Shown here: piece by piece, positions 51,017 to 58,820 of the stretch
Layout of the letters: every line of letters starts with the position of its first letter
Numbering within the stretch: the first letter of the stretch is position 1
Source of the DNA: Hyphomonas sp. L-53-1-40
Lineage (GTDB): Bacteria; Pseudomonadota; Alphaproteobacteria; Caulobacterales; Hyphomonadaceae
DNA length: 64,000 nucleotides
Direction: 5' to 3'
Assembly: GCF_000682775.1 (NCBI RefSeq)
Contig: NZ_AWFI01000017.1
Location: 143,578-207,577, forward strand
Notes under the pieces: model-generated
The model's database searches: none
Seen by the model: only the letters and a program-made list of their open reading frames with translations
What the model was told of the DNA's origin: nothing
Position numbers and translations under genes: made by a program

Positions 51017-52000
51017 CTACATATTGGCTTCAGCGCCCACTTTCGACGCTTCTTCTGTGCCTCCACCCAGAATTTCAGCCTCGCGCTGCGCCCAGAGGCG
51101 GCGCTGGTAGCGTACTGAGATGATGTCAGTGACCACCAGTACGAAGATGACGAGGTAGAAGGAAGACTTCGACATGGCTTCGATCGTGTAGCCGAACAGT
51201 TTCATGTGGGCGAGGTGTGCGCCCTCGGTGACGAGCAGAACACCGACGAGAAACAGGATGAACAGACCCATGACCTCATACATCCGGTTTTTCTTCAGGA
51301 AGTCCGCCACCGCGTTTGCCATCAACGCCATGACGATGCCTGACGCGATGATCGCAATTGCCATCAACCAGACCTGGTAGTCCTTGCCCGGCCGGCATGC
51401 GACCGCATCTGCTATTGGCTGAGCGATCAGGGCTTCCTTACAATCGGTGACCGTGCCCTTGAACGTGCCAATCGTCTCACCTGCGGAATTCACGATGCGC
51501 GCGATTTCCTCATTCGCAATGGCCATGGCCGACAGGATGGAGTCGAACGAGAAGACGAGGTTCATTGCCACGATAAGGCCAATTGCCTGCAACACAGATT
51601 TCGACTTGCCGCCCTCGCTGTGTTCGATGTGCTCCACCGTCAACATGTGGGAGATTTCCTTGATCGCCGTGTAGATGATGAAGGCCCCACCGACGAAGGT
51701 GATCATGCTCTGGAAGGTGAACTCTCCCTCGATTATTCCTGATAGATGGAAGCCGAACAAAGGCTCGGCCAGAGCATCGAACAGCGCGACGATGACGAAG
51801 AGCAGGACGATCCGGAACAGCACTGCGAGGCCGATGCCCCATTGGCGCACCATCGGCGCTTTTGCTTCGCCGACCCGCTTTGATTCGATGGAAATGTAGA
51901 GCAAATTGTCGAAGCCGAGCACGGCCTGAAGCAACAATAGCATGAATAACGTAAACAGGCCCGATACGGAGAAGACCTCCGCCAACATTTCACCCAGCAT
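51017..52000 (-). CDS. TerC family integral membrane protein
   Basis: This 327-residue protein is a TerC/YkoY-type inner-membrane protein with about seven to nine helices. VLGFDNLLYISIES and FIIYTAIKEISHML near the N-terminus and NLVFSFDSILSAMAIA in the middle are the acidic/Phe motifs that may coordinate metal ions. A loop between helices (residues ~185-205, FKGTVTDCKEALIAQPIADAVACRPG) contains two Cys that could form a disulfide. The family is linked to tellurium resistance or manganese export, but the substrate here is unknown. The nearest other genes are fliM (convergent) and yceI-DUF885 (same strand, 62 bases upstream). Confidence 0.92.
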   Translation of the reverse strand: MLGEMLAEVFSVSGLFTLFMLLLLQAVLGFDNLLYISIESKRVGEAKAPMVRQWGIGLAVLFRIVLLFVIVALFDALAEPLFGFHLSGIIEGEFTFQSMITFVGGAFIIYTAIKEISHMLTVEHIEHSEGGKSKSVLQAIGLIVAMNLVFSFDSILSAMAIANEEIARIVNSAGETIGTFKGTVTDCKEALIAQPIADAVACRPGKDYQVWLMAIAIIASGIVMALMANAVADFLKKNRMYEVMGLFILFLVGVLLVTEGAHLAHMKLFGYTIEAMSKSSFYLVIFVLVVTDIISVRYQRRLWAQREAEILGGGTEEASKVGAEANM

Positions 52001-52062
52001 CCCCGAATCTCCTGATATTAGTTCTGATCCTGTTCCCTGATAGGGAGGGTAGACCCGTCAGA

Positions 52063-52710
52063 TCAAGTTACGCCGGGAGTCTTTAACAGTTCCGCCTCGA
52101 TTTCAACGCGCACTATATCTGTGATCAGTCCGCTGAACCGGCTGATGCCGAAAACGGTCCGGTCAATCTCCGTGGTAGCCGAGAATCCGGCCACTTGCGC
52201 GTTGCGTAGCCGGTCGAAGCCCGCGCCATTGAAGGTCACGGCGAGAGTGACCGGGGCATTCTTTCCATGCAGGGTCAGGATGCCTTCGACGTCCGCTGTG
52301 GTTTCGCTGGTCATCACGATGCGAGTCGATTGGAACCGGGCTTCGGGGAAGTTGGCGGCGTTGAACCAGTCTGCTCCCATAAGCGTTTCGGCAAACTCGT
52401 CATTTGCGATGTCGAGCGAACTCATGTCCACCCTGCCTTCGACCTTCGCGTCGGCTGGATTGTCAGCGGCGCCGCTCAGCTGAACATCAAATCGTTCGAA
52501 CCGACCAATATAAGTCGAGTAGCCAAGATGATCGATCTTGAAGGTGAGGGCGGCGTGAGCCGGATCCAGCTGCCAGTTGCCGCCCTCCAATTTCACGACG
52601 TCCGTGGTGACGTTCGGTTTGAGCACCGGCGCCAGCACAGATGTACACGCAGCCAGCCCCACCAGTGCGACAGAAGCGAAACAGGCGGGACCGAAGCTGC
52701 GTGAAGTCAT
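52063..52710 (-). CDS. YceI family lipoprotein
   Basis: This 215-residue protein has the lipoprotein signal MTSRSFGPACFASVALVGLAACTS (LAAC; Cys22) and a single YceI domain: GNWQLDPAHAALTFKIDHLGYSTYIGRFERFDV at the front, GRVDMSSLDIANDEFAETLMGADWFNAANFPEARF and GILTLHGKNAPVTLAVTFN in the middle. YceI proteins form lipocalin-like barrels that carry polyisoprenoids. AAGGAAG before ATG 52710 sets the start. Its start is two bases from the DUF885 stop, so the two are co-transcribed. Confidence 0.92.
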   Translation of the reverse strand: MTSRSFGPACFASVALVGLAACTSVLAPVLKPNVTTDVVKLEGGNWQLDPAHAALTFKIDHLGYSTYIGRFERFDVQLSGAADNPADAKVEGRVDMSSLDIANDEFAETLMGADWFNAANFPEARFQSTRIVMTSETTADVEGILTLHGKNAPVTLAVTFNGAGFDRLRNAQVAGFSATTEIDRTVFGISRFSGLITDIVRVEIEAELLKTPGVT

Positions 52711-52712
52711 GA

Positions 52713-54602
52713 TCAGTCTTCCTTTTTCTCGGCGACCCAAGCCATGACATTCTCTTCCAGAATGCTCAGGGGCACGGGGCCATCCTTCAGGACAACATCG
52801 TGGAATTCGGCGATGTCGAATGACTCACCAAGTTCCCCCTTGGCTTGTTCGCGCAACTCGAGAATTTTGAGCATACCGATTTTGTAGGCCGTTGCCTGTC
52901 CCGGCATCACGATGTAGCGCTCAATGGCCTTCTTCGCGTCACCTTCCGGGTTGGGCGTATTGTCCAGCAAATACTGGATCGCCTCTTCGCGGGTCCATTG
53001 TTTGTCATGGATGCCCGTATCGACGACCAGGCGCGCTGCGCGCCAGATCTCCATCGCAAGTCGTCCGAAATCGTCATACGGGTCGGAATAGTAGCCCATC
53101 TCTTTTGGCAGGAATTCCGAATAGAGGCCCCAACCTTCGGAGAAGGCAGTATAGCCGCCATACTTGCGGAAGCTCGGAATGCCTTCCAGCTCCTGCGCAA
53201 TGGCGATCTGCATGTGGTGGCCTGGAATGCCTTCATGGAAGGCGAGCGCCTGCAACTGGTAGGTTGGCATGTCCTGCATGCGATAGAGGTTGGCATAGTA
53301 AGTGCCGGGCCGACTGCCATCCGGGGCAGGACGGGAATAGAAGGCCTTGCCAGCGGATTTCTCGCGGAATGGTTCGACCGCTTTGACGATCATGTCAGCC
53401 TTGGGGAATGTGTTGAATACGCTGGGCAGGTCGACCTTCATAAGCTCGATTTGGGCGCGAGCTTCGGCCAGATAGGCCTCGCGGCCTTCTTCAGTGTTGG
53501 GAAGATAGAATTGCTCATCTGTTCGCATGAACTCGAAGAATTCCTTCAGCGTGCCCTCGAATCCGACCTTCGCCATGATCCCGCGCATTTCCTCATGGAT
53601 GCGAGCCACCTCGTCGAGGCCGAGCTGGTGGACTTCTGCCGCGCTCTTGTCGGTCGTCGTCATCCGCTTCAGACGCATCGCATAATAGGCGTCGCCCTCG
53701 GGCAGCTTCCATGCGCCATCCTCTGTGGTCGCGCTTTTGGCCTGCTCGGTCATGGCCGCGATGAGGTTTTCATAGGCCGGGCCGACCGCTGATGTGAGGG
53801 CGGTGGTGGCATCAGCGAGCAGCTTAGCCGCCTGAACATCGTCAATCATTCCGGCCTCAACAAGTCCGGAGACCTTGCTGCGGAAATCCTTCATCAGTGG
53901 GCTGTCTTCGCTGCCATCACTCACATCGGTCGTGAAGGGATAGCCGGTGATTACGCCCTTGGAATCGTTCAGTACGTAGGGGTAAGCGAAGGCGGGTGGC
54001 ATGATACCGAGGCTGGCGGAATATTCCGCATTTTCAATGTTTTGCGCCAGGTAAGTTTCGACGCCTTCGAGGCGGGCCACATAGGCCTCCGCATCGGACA
54101 GGCTGGTCACGCCATGCTGGTTGACCAAGAAGGCCGGAATGCCGGACTGGACGCCGCGCATCTGGTCGAAAACATAATCATAGTGGCGATACGGAAATCC
54201 GGCTTCTGCTTCGGCCAGCTCATATTCGGCGAGCCGCCAGGACAGTTTGGCCTGATCGTTCAGCAGGTCAAAATCAAAGAGTGTTTTCATCTCAGCGATA
54301 TTGGCGCGCTGGATTTCCATATCTTCGATAGCCTTGGCGTCGGAGACGTCATTCCATTTGTCATAGTCGGTCTTCACACCGAGATAGGTCTGGTACATCG
54401 GGTTGCGGTCCAGAGTTTCTTGAAACTTGTCCTCGAACCATTCATTCAGCCGGGCGCTTTCGGCCGCGACCAGTTCGCTCCGGTCGGCTTGGGTTGGCGC
54501 AGGCGGCATTTCAGCGACAGGAGGCGGCAGCGTTGTGTCATCCGCGCTTTGGCAGGCGCCGAGCAGCAGGAGCGCTGCGATTGCTGTTGAAGTTCGTCTC
54601 AT
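52713..54602 (-). CDS. DUF885 family exported metalloprotease-like lipoprotein
   Basis: This 629-residue protein has a lipoprotein signal (MRRTSTAIAALLLLGACQS, Cys17) followed by a DUF885 domain. The active-site region is ALAFHEGIPGHHMQIAIAQE with His456, Glu457 and His463 (a HExxxGHH pattern), together with an EGWGLYSEFLPKEMGYYSDPYDDFGRL segment typical of the family. These are probable zinc peptidases at the cell envelope; no substrate is known. The open frame runs to 54863, but GGAG before ATG 54602 and the lipobox decide the start. It is divergent from cckA and forms an operon with yceI. Confidence 0.9.
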   Translation of the reverse strand: MRRTSTAIAALLLLGACQSADDTTLPPPVAEMPPAPTQADRSELVAAESARLNEWFEDKFQETLDRNPMYQTYLGVKTDYDKWNDVSDAKAIEDMEIQRANIAEMKTLFDFDLLNDQAKLSWRLAEYELAEAEAGFPYRHYDYVFDQMRGVQSGIPAFLVNQHGVTSLSDAEAYVARLEGVETYLAQNIENAEYSASLGIMPPAFAYPYVLNDSKGVITGYPFTTDVSDGSEDSPLMKDFRSKVSGLVEAGMIDDVQAAKLLADATTALTSAVGPAYENLIAAMTEQAKSATTEDGAWKLPEGDAYYAMRLKRMTTTDKSAAEVHQLGLDEVARIHEEMRGIMAKVGFEGTLKEFFEFMRTDEQFYLPNTEEGREAYLAEARAQIELMKVDLPSVFNTFPKADMIVKAVEPFREKSAGKAFYSRPAPDGSRPGTYYANLYRMQDMPTYQLQALAFHEGIPGHHMQIAIAQELEGIPSFRKYGGYTAFSEGWGLYSEFLPKEMGYYSDPYDDFGRLAMEIWRAARLVVDTGIHDKQWTREEAIQYLLDNTPNPEGDAKKAIERYIVMPGQATAYKIGMLKILELREQAKGELGESFDIAEFHDVVLKDGPVPLSILEENVMAWVAEKKED

Positions 54603-54649
54603 GAAAAGCTCCGATTCCACTGTGATTTCTGTAATTTTCAACGTTTGTC

Positions 54650-54675
54650 TTAACGCCTTTTTCGCTTTCATTAAC
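54650..54675 (+). promoter_or_regulatory. Paired TTAAC half-sites in the cckA/DUF885 intergenic region
   Basis: TTAACG at 54650-54655 and TTAACC at 54671-54676 are 21 bp apart on the plus strand, 124-149 bases before cckA. The spacing equals that seen upstream of fliM, and TTAACGCCTTT is shared exactly with the flbT upstream region. A CtrA-type binding arrangement, perhaps autoregulatory for the phosphorelay, is plausible but unproven. Confidence 0.4.
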
Positions 54676-54799
54676 CTTTGTCGTGCCACATTTGATACAC
54701 TAGGATTCCGTATGACTGAGTCGGCAGTGATGCCGAACGGAAAAGGCGTAGAGTGCTGGCCTGACCTTGGCGGCTGGCAACAGGAGTGTAAAGCGACCA

Positions 54800-57388
54800 A
54801 TGGATTTTCAAATGCAGGCGAAGGCCGCTCCCGCTGACGATCAGGATACCACCGCTGAAACAAGCGAAGTGACTGAGCGCGGACGCGTGGACTTCATGCA
54901 GCTTTCGTTCTGGGTCTGCCTGCTTGTTTCGATTGCTGCGGCCAGTGTTGCGCTTGCCTGGCCAAATGCTTCGGGCGCGCCTGGCCCGATCCTGCTGATT
55001 GCGATGGCCTCTGGTGGACTGGTATTCTTGCTGTGGAGCGTACGCGGCGCTGGCCGGATGCTGGGCTTGTTCCCGGAGCGCGGCTCGATTGCGCGCGCCG
55101 CTCAAGCGGCAACGCCGCGCTTTGGCTGGATCGAGGCGCTGGATGAATCGGTCCTGATTGCCGATCAGGGGGGTGCACCTGTTGCGGCCAATACATCTTA
55201 TCGCGAGCTGACAAGCCTTGCGCTGATCGGCTCCCAAGTCGAAGGCGCTCCTGTGACCGTGGATCGCCTGTTCGGTGCCAATCCAGGTCTGGCCGCACCG
55301 GTTTACCGCCTGTCCAAGGGGGCGAAGGCCGGTCATGCGCGCCGCGAAATCCTGCCGCCGATCACGATTGGCCCGGAGCGTGTGCCCGCCCAGTTCGAAA
55401 TCACTGTGTCGCCGCTACCGCGTGACAAAGTGCTCTGGCGCATTCGTCCGATCGCCGGCGAGCGCGAAGCGACCGGCGCGGCCGACTTGAAATCGCTTTA
55501 TGTCGAAGACGCGCCGATGGGCTTCTTCGCTGCGCGCCCGGATGGCACGATCACTTATGCCAATGGCTGGCTGCGCGATATGCTGGGTCTGCCGGAAACG
55601 GCCAAGAATATTCGTATCGACGACATCATGCGCCCTGAGTTCGTGAAGATGCTCTCGCGCGACCGCAAATCCGGCGTGCCGGGCCGGGTCGACATCCAGC
55701 TGCGCGGTCGTGATGGTGTTGAGCGCCCGGTTCAGGCGATTACGACCTGGTCGGGCAAGGGCGCGGACGCGACAGGACGCACGATCATTCTGGCTAGCCA
55801 GCAAGTCATGAACACCGGCGAGGAAGGCTTCCGCATTTCGACTGCGTCGCGCCCACCGCGCCCGGATGGCGATCCGATGTTTGACGATGCACCCTTCGGG
55901 GCAGTGCGCCTCGAAGGTGGGAGCGTGGACAGCGCAATCATCATGGATGCCAACCGGTCGCTGATGGACCTGACCGAGGGCAAAGCCGCACCGGGCGGCA
56001 AGTTCTCTGAGCTGTTTGCGCCGGAAGAGGGCGAGGATGCACTCAAGAGCCTGCTCATCGATGCGATCGACAAGCCGGTAAATCTGAAACTGATTGGGGA
56101 AGAGCCCAAGCATGTAAACGTCTTCGTGGCGCTGGACGGCGCGGGCCACCCATCTGTGGCCTATGTCATGGACATCACCGAACAGCGCCAGCTGGAAATG
56201 CGTCTCGCGCATGGCGAGAAGATGCAGGCCATCGGACAATTGGCTGGCGGCGTCGCGCATGATTTCAACAATGTGCTGCAAGGCATCATCCTGAACAATG
56301 AACAGTTGATGGTTCATCATCCGCTGGGCGATCCATCCTATTCCAATCTGAAATCGATCCACGAATTCTCGATCCGCGCGAAAGACCTGGTGAAGATGCT
56401 GCTCGCCTATGCGCGCCAGCAGACCTTCAAGCGCGAAGTGTTTGCGGTCACCGATTTCATGTCCGAATTCTCGATCCTCCTGCGCCAGTTGCTGGATGAG
56501 CGGATTGAGTTGGACGTCAAGCACGGCCGCGATGTGCCTTATGTCAAGGCCGACAAGAACCAGCTCGAAAACGCACTGTTCAACCTTGCCACCAATGCGC
56601 GCGATGCAATGCTCAGTCACAAGAATGGTGGCAAGCTGACAATCCGCACAGCGCGCGCCACCGGCAAGGAAGCCCAGGACAAGGGCTTCGCCTTTGTGAG
56701 CGATGGCGATTACATGCTGATCGAAGTGGAAGATAGTGGCCACGGCATGCCGAAAGACGTCATGGACAAGATCTTCCAGCCCTTCTTCACGACGAAGGAA
56801 GCTGGCGTCGGCACAGGTCTTGGGCTTGCGACGGTGTACGGTATCATCAAACAGTCCGGCGGCTATATCTGCACCACTTCCAGCGTGGGCAAGGGCACAA
56901 CGTTCCACATCTATCTTCCCGCGCTCAAGGCAGAGGAAATACCTGAACCGGTGGACATGGCGCAGGCCGAGAAGATTGCCAGCCAGCCGGTGGATATTTC
57001 CGGTCGCGGTCGCATCCTGTTGATCGAGGACGAAGATGGCGTTCGCGGGATTGCCGCATCGCTTCTGCGATCGAGCGGCTATGAAGTCGAAGAGGCCTGC
57101 GATGGCGAAGAGGCGATGGAAATCCTCGAGGACAATCCGGAAAGTTTTGATCTTGTCATTTCCGATGTGGTGATGCCGGGCAAGGATGGTCCGACGCTGA
57201 TCCGCGAAGCCAAGGATTTGCTGGGGCATGCCCGAGTGATCTTTATCTCCGGTTACGCCGAGCGCGACATTGCCAAGCAGTTGGACGACGACCGTGCGGT
57301 CTCGTTCCTGCCGAAGCCGTTCACCGTCCGCCAGCTGGCCGAGCGCGTGAAACAGGAACTTGGCAGCCCGAAGAAGGAAGCTGCCTGA
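54800..57388 (+). CDS. cckA: Hybrid histidine kinase CckA
   Basis: This 862-residue sensor kinase has two N-terminal membrane helices (FWVCLLVSIAAASVALAW, GPILLIAMASGGLVFLLWSV), one or two PAS domains (SLYVEDAPMGFFAARPDGTITYANGWLRDM), a dimerisation domain with the phosphorylated His487 in GGVAHDFNNVLQGI, a HATPase domain (NALFNLATNARDAM, FTTKEAGVGTGLGLATVYGI) and a receiver domain with Asp789 in ISDVVMPGKDGP. The order and the HDFNNVLQGI box identify CckA, which passes phosphate through ChpT to CtrA and CpdR and so controls cell-cycle and motility genes. ATG 54800 follows AGGAG by 13 bases; TTG 54767 is possible. Confidence 0.95.
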   Translation: MDFQMQAKAAPADDQDTTAETSEVTERGRVDFMQLSFWVCLLVSIAAASVALAWPNASGAPGPILLIAMASGGLVFLLWSVRGAGRMLGLFPERGSIARAAQAATPRFGWIEALDESVLIADQGGAPVAANTSYRELTSLALIGSQVEGAPVTVDRLFGANPGLAAPVYRLSKGAKAGHARREILPPITIGPERVPAQFEITVSPLPRDKVLWRIRPIAGEREATGAADLKSLYVEDAPMGFFAARPDGTITYANGWLRDMLGLPETAKNIRIDDIMRPEFVKMLSRDRKSGVPGRVDIQLRGRDGVERPVQAITTWSGKGADATGRTIILASQQVMNTGEEGFRISTASRPPRPDGDPMFDDAPFGAVRLEGGSVDSAIIMDANRSLMDLTEGKAAPGGKFSELFAPEEGEDALKSLLIDAIDKPVNLKLIGEEPKHVNVFVALDGAGHPSVAYVMDITEQRQLEMRLAHGEKMQAIGQLAGGVAHDFNNVLQGIILNNEQLMVHHPLGDPSYSNLKSIHEFSIRAKDLVKMLLAYARQQTFKREVFAVTDFMSEFSILLRQLLDERIELDVKHGRDVPYVKADKNQLENALFNLATNARDAMLSHKNGGKLTIRTARATGKEAQDKGFAFVSDGDYMLIEVEDSGHGMPKDVMDKIFQPFFTTKEAGVGTGLGLATVYGIIKQSGGYICTTSSVGKGTTFHIYLPALKAEEIPEPVDMAQAEKIASQPVDISGRGRILLIEDEDGVRGIAASLLRSSGYEVEEACDGEEAMEILEDNPESFDLVISDVVMPGKDGPTLIREAKDLLGHARVIFISGYAERDIAKQLDDDRAVSFLPKPFTVRQLAERVKQELGSPKKEAA

Positions 57389-57391
57389 AAC

Positions 57392-58120
57392 TCAGGCCCA
57401 GTGTGATTGGAGCAGGGCAGCGAACTCGGTTGCCCGCTCCGCACAGGCCCAATGTCTGGCGCCACGCTCGACATGCAGCGGCACGTTCCAGCGTTTGGAA
57501 AATCGTTCGCCCACAGAGAGGTTGACATAAGGGTCCGTCTCGCCCCAGAATAACTGGCCGCGCTCCGGAAGATTTTCGAGACCCTTCACCCATTCATCCG
57601 AAAAGCGCAGGCCGGCCGCTGACCGGTAGAGGCGAAGAATGCTCTGCCGCATCGTCTTGTCGATGAGCGGAACTTCCTGCTCGGCCAGGCTGCGCGGCAT
57701 GCCGCCGGAAACCAGTGCAGGAAGGAGCCGTTTCTTGTTGCGCATGCCCAGCATGACAAGCTCACCCAGCACAGGCGTTGCCCAGCGCCTTGCCAGCGAG
57801 TGGCCGCGATAGTCGGGGTCGATCACCGCATTGGTGACACACCAACTGCTTACAAGATCCGGCCTGAGGGACACGGCGCGCAGGGTCAGCAGTGCGCCCC
57901 AGTCATGGCCGACAATATCGACATTGCCACCGGCCGCTTCCATCTGCTCGACCAGCCAGTTCGCGTAGGCGTCCTTGGTTGCGCTGAACCCGTCCGGACG
58001 CGGGCAGCCAAAGCCGGGTAGGGCGGGGGCGCGATAGTCATCGGCGCCGAGACTGAGCGCCGCAATCAGTGGCTCCCACAGATGCGGCGTATCCGGAACG
58101 CCATGTATGAACAGTTTCAT
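57392..58120 (-). CDS. Epoxide hydrolase/haloalkane dehalogenase-like alpha/beta hydrolase
   Basis: This 242-residue alpha/beta hydrolase has an Asp nucleophile (Asp73 in VGHDWGALLTL), an acid in GETDPYVNL (Asp196) and His223 in ERGARHWACAE. With an Asp nucleophile it belongs to the epoxide hydrolase/dehalogenase branch and not to the esterases. The substrate is unknown. ATG 58120 follows GGTGGGAAAACTGCT; the longer frame upstream to 58180 covers the divergent promoter. Its -35/-10 (TTGCAC and TATTCA on the minus strand, 17 bp apart) overlap the promoter of the divergent S24-type regulator. Confidence 0.88.
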   Translation of the reverse strand: MKLFIHGVPDTPHLWEPLIAALSLGADDYRAPALPGFGCPRPDGFSATKDAYANWLVEQMEAAGGNVDIVGHDWGALLTLRAVSLRPDLVSSWCVTNAVIDPDYRGHSLARRWATPVLGELVMLGMRNKKRLLPALVSGGMPRSLAEQEVPLIDKTMRQSILRLYRSAAGLRFSDEWVKGLENLPERGQLFWGETDPYVNLSVGERFSKRWNVPLHVERGARHWACAERATEFAALLQSHWA

Positions 58121-58140
58121 AGCAGTTTTCCCACCCTCGC

Positions 58141-58167
58141 TTGACAATAGGTGAATATTCCTATTTA
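58141..58167. promoter_or_regulatory. Divergent promoter with palindrome between hydrolase and S24 regulator
   Basis: TTGACA (58141-58146) precedes the S24 gene. The inverted repeat AATAGG (58146-58151) and CCTATT (58160-58165) with an 8-base spacer covers the -10 regions of both directions. A single dimeric repressor here could switch both genes. That the S24-type protein is the repressor is inferred. Confidence 0.55.
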
Positions 58168-58199
58168 GCGGCGAGTGCAACCTTTGGGAAAATTATCCC

Positions 58200-58817
58200 A
58201 TGAAACATCGAGATATCTGGCGGGGGCTTGATGCCCTTGCTGCGCATCATGGGCTGACGCCGTCTGGACTGGCACGCCGGGCCGGGCTGGATCCGACGGC
58301 CTTCAATCCTTCCAAGCGGGAAGGGGCTGATGGACGTCCGCGCTGGCCGTCCACGGAAAGCCTTGCGCGCGTCCTGGAATCTGTTGGCAGTCGGTTTGAG
58401 GATTTTGCCGCCTTGGTCGATGGTCGGCGCGGAGCGATTGCCCCCCTGATAGGTTTTGCGCAGGCTGGGCAGGACGGCTTCTTCGATGATGCCGGTTTTC
58501 CTGTCGGCGGCGGCTGGGAGGAGGTTCGGTTTCCGGGGCTGGAAACGGAGTCGGTTTACGCATTGGAGATCAGCGGGGATTCCATGGAGCCGGCCTATCG
58601 GGCCGGGGACCGGATTATCGTGTCGCCGGGTTCCAAAGTGAAACCGGGCGATCGGGTGGTGGCAAAAACTGTTGGTGGCGAAGTGATGGCCAAGGTCCTG
58701 GCGCGCAAGAATGCGCGCACAGTTGAACTGGCCTCGTTGAACCCGGCCTATCCCGTGCGCAGTTTCAAACCGTCAGAGATTGCCTGGCTCGCCCGTATTC
58801 TCTGGGCGAGCCAGTAA
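58200..58817 (+). CDS. S24 peptidase-type helix-turn-helix regulator
   Basis: This 205-residue protein has an N-terminal helix-turn-helix (DALAAHHGLTPSGLARRAGLDPTAF) and a C-terminal LexA/CI-like autoprotease domain. The catalytic pair is Ser128 in ISGDSMEPAYRAGDRI and Lys156 in DRVVAKT, and a candidate cleavage site is Ala89-Gly90 in FAQAGQDGF. It is shorter than phage CI proteins and sits outside any prophage, so a chromosomal, stress-linked regulator is likely. The divergent hydrolase gene is its probable target. Only a weak RBS is visible before ATG 58200. Confidence 0.88.
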   Translation: MKHRDIWRGLDALAAHHGLTPSGLARRAGLDPTAFNPSKREGADGRPRWPSTESLARVLESVGSRFEDFAALVDGRRGAIAPLIGFAQAGQDGFFDDAGFPVGGGWEEVRFPGLETESVYALEISGDSMEPAYRAGDRIIVSPGSKVKPGDRVVAKTVGGEVMAKVLARKNARTVELASLNPAYPVRSFKPSEIAWLARILWASQ

Positions 58818-58820
58818 GCC

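Noticed and set aside
55415..57229. 604-residue open frame on the minus strand
   Set aside because: It lies antisense within cckA, whose domains are complete on the plus strand; the translated sequence shows no protein family.
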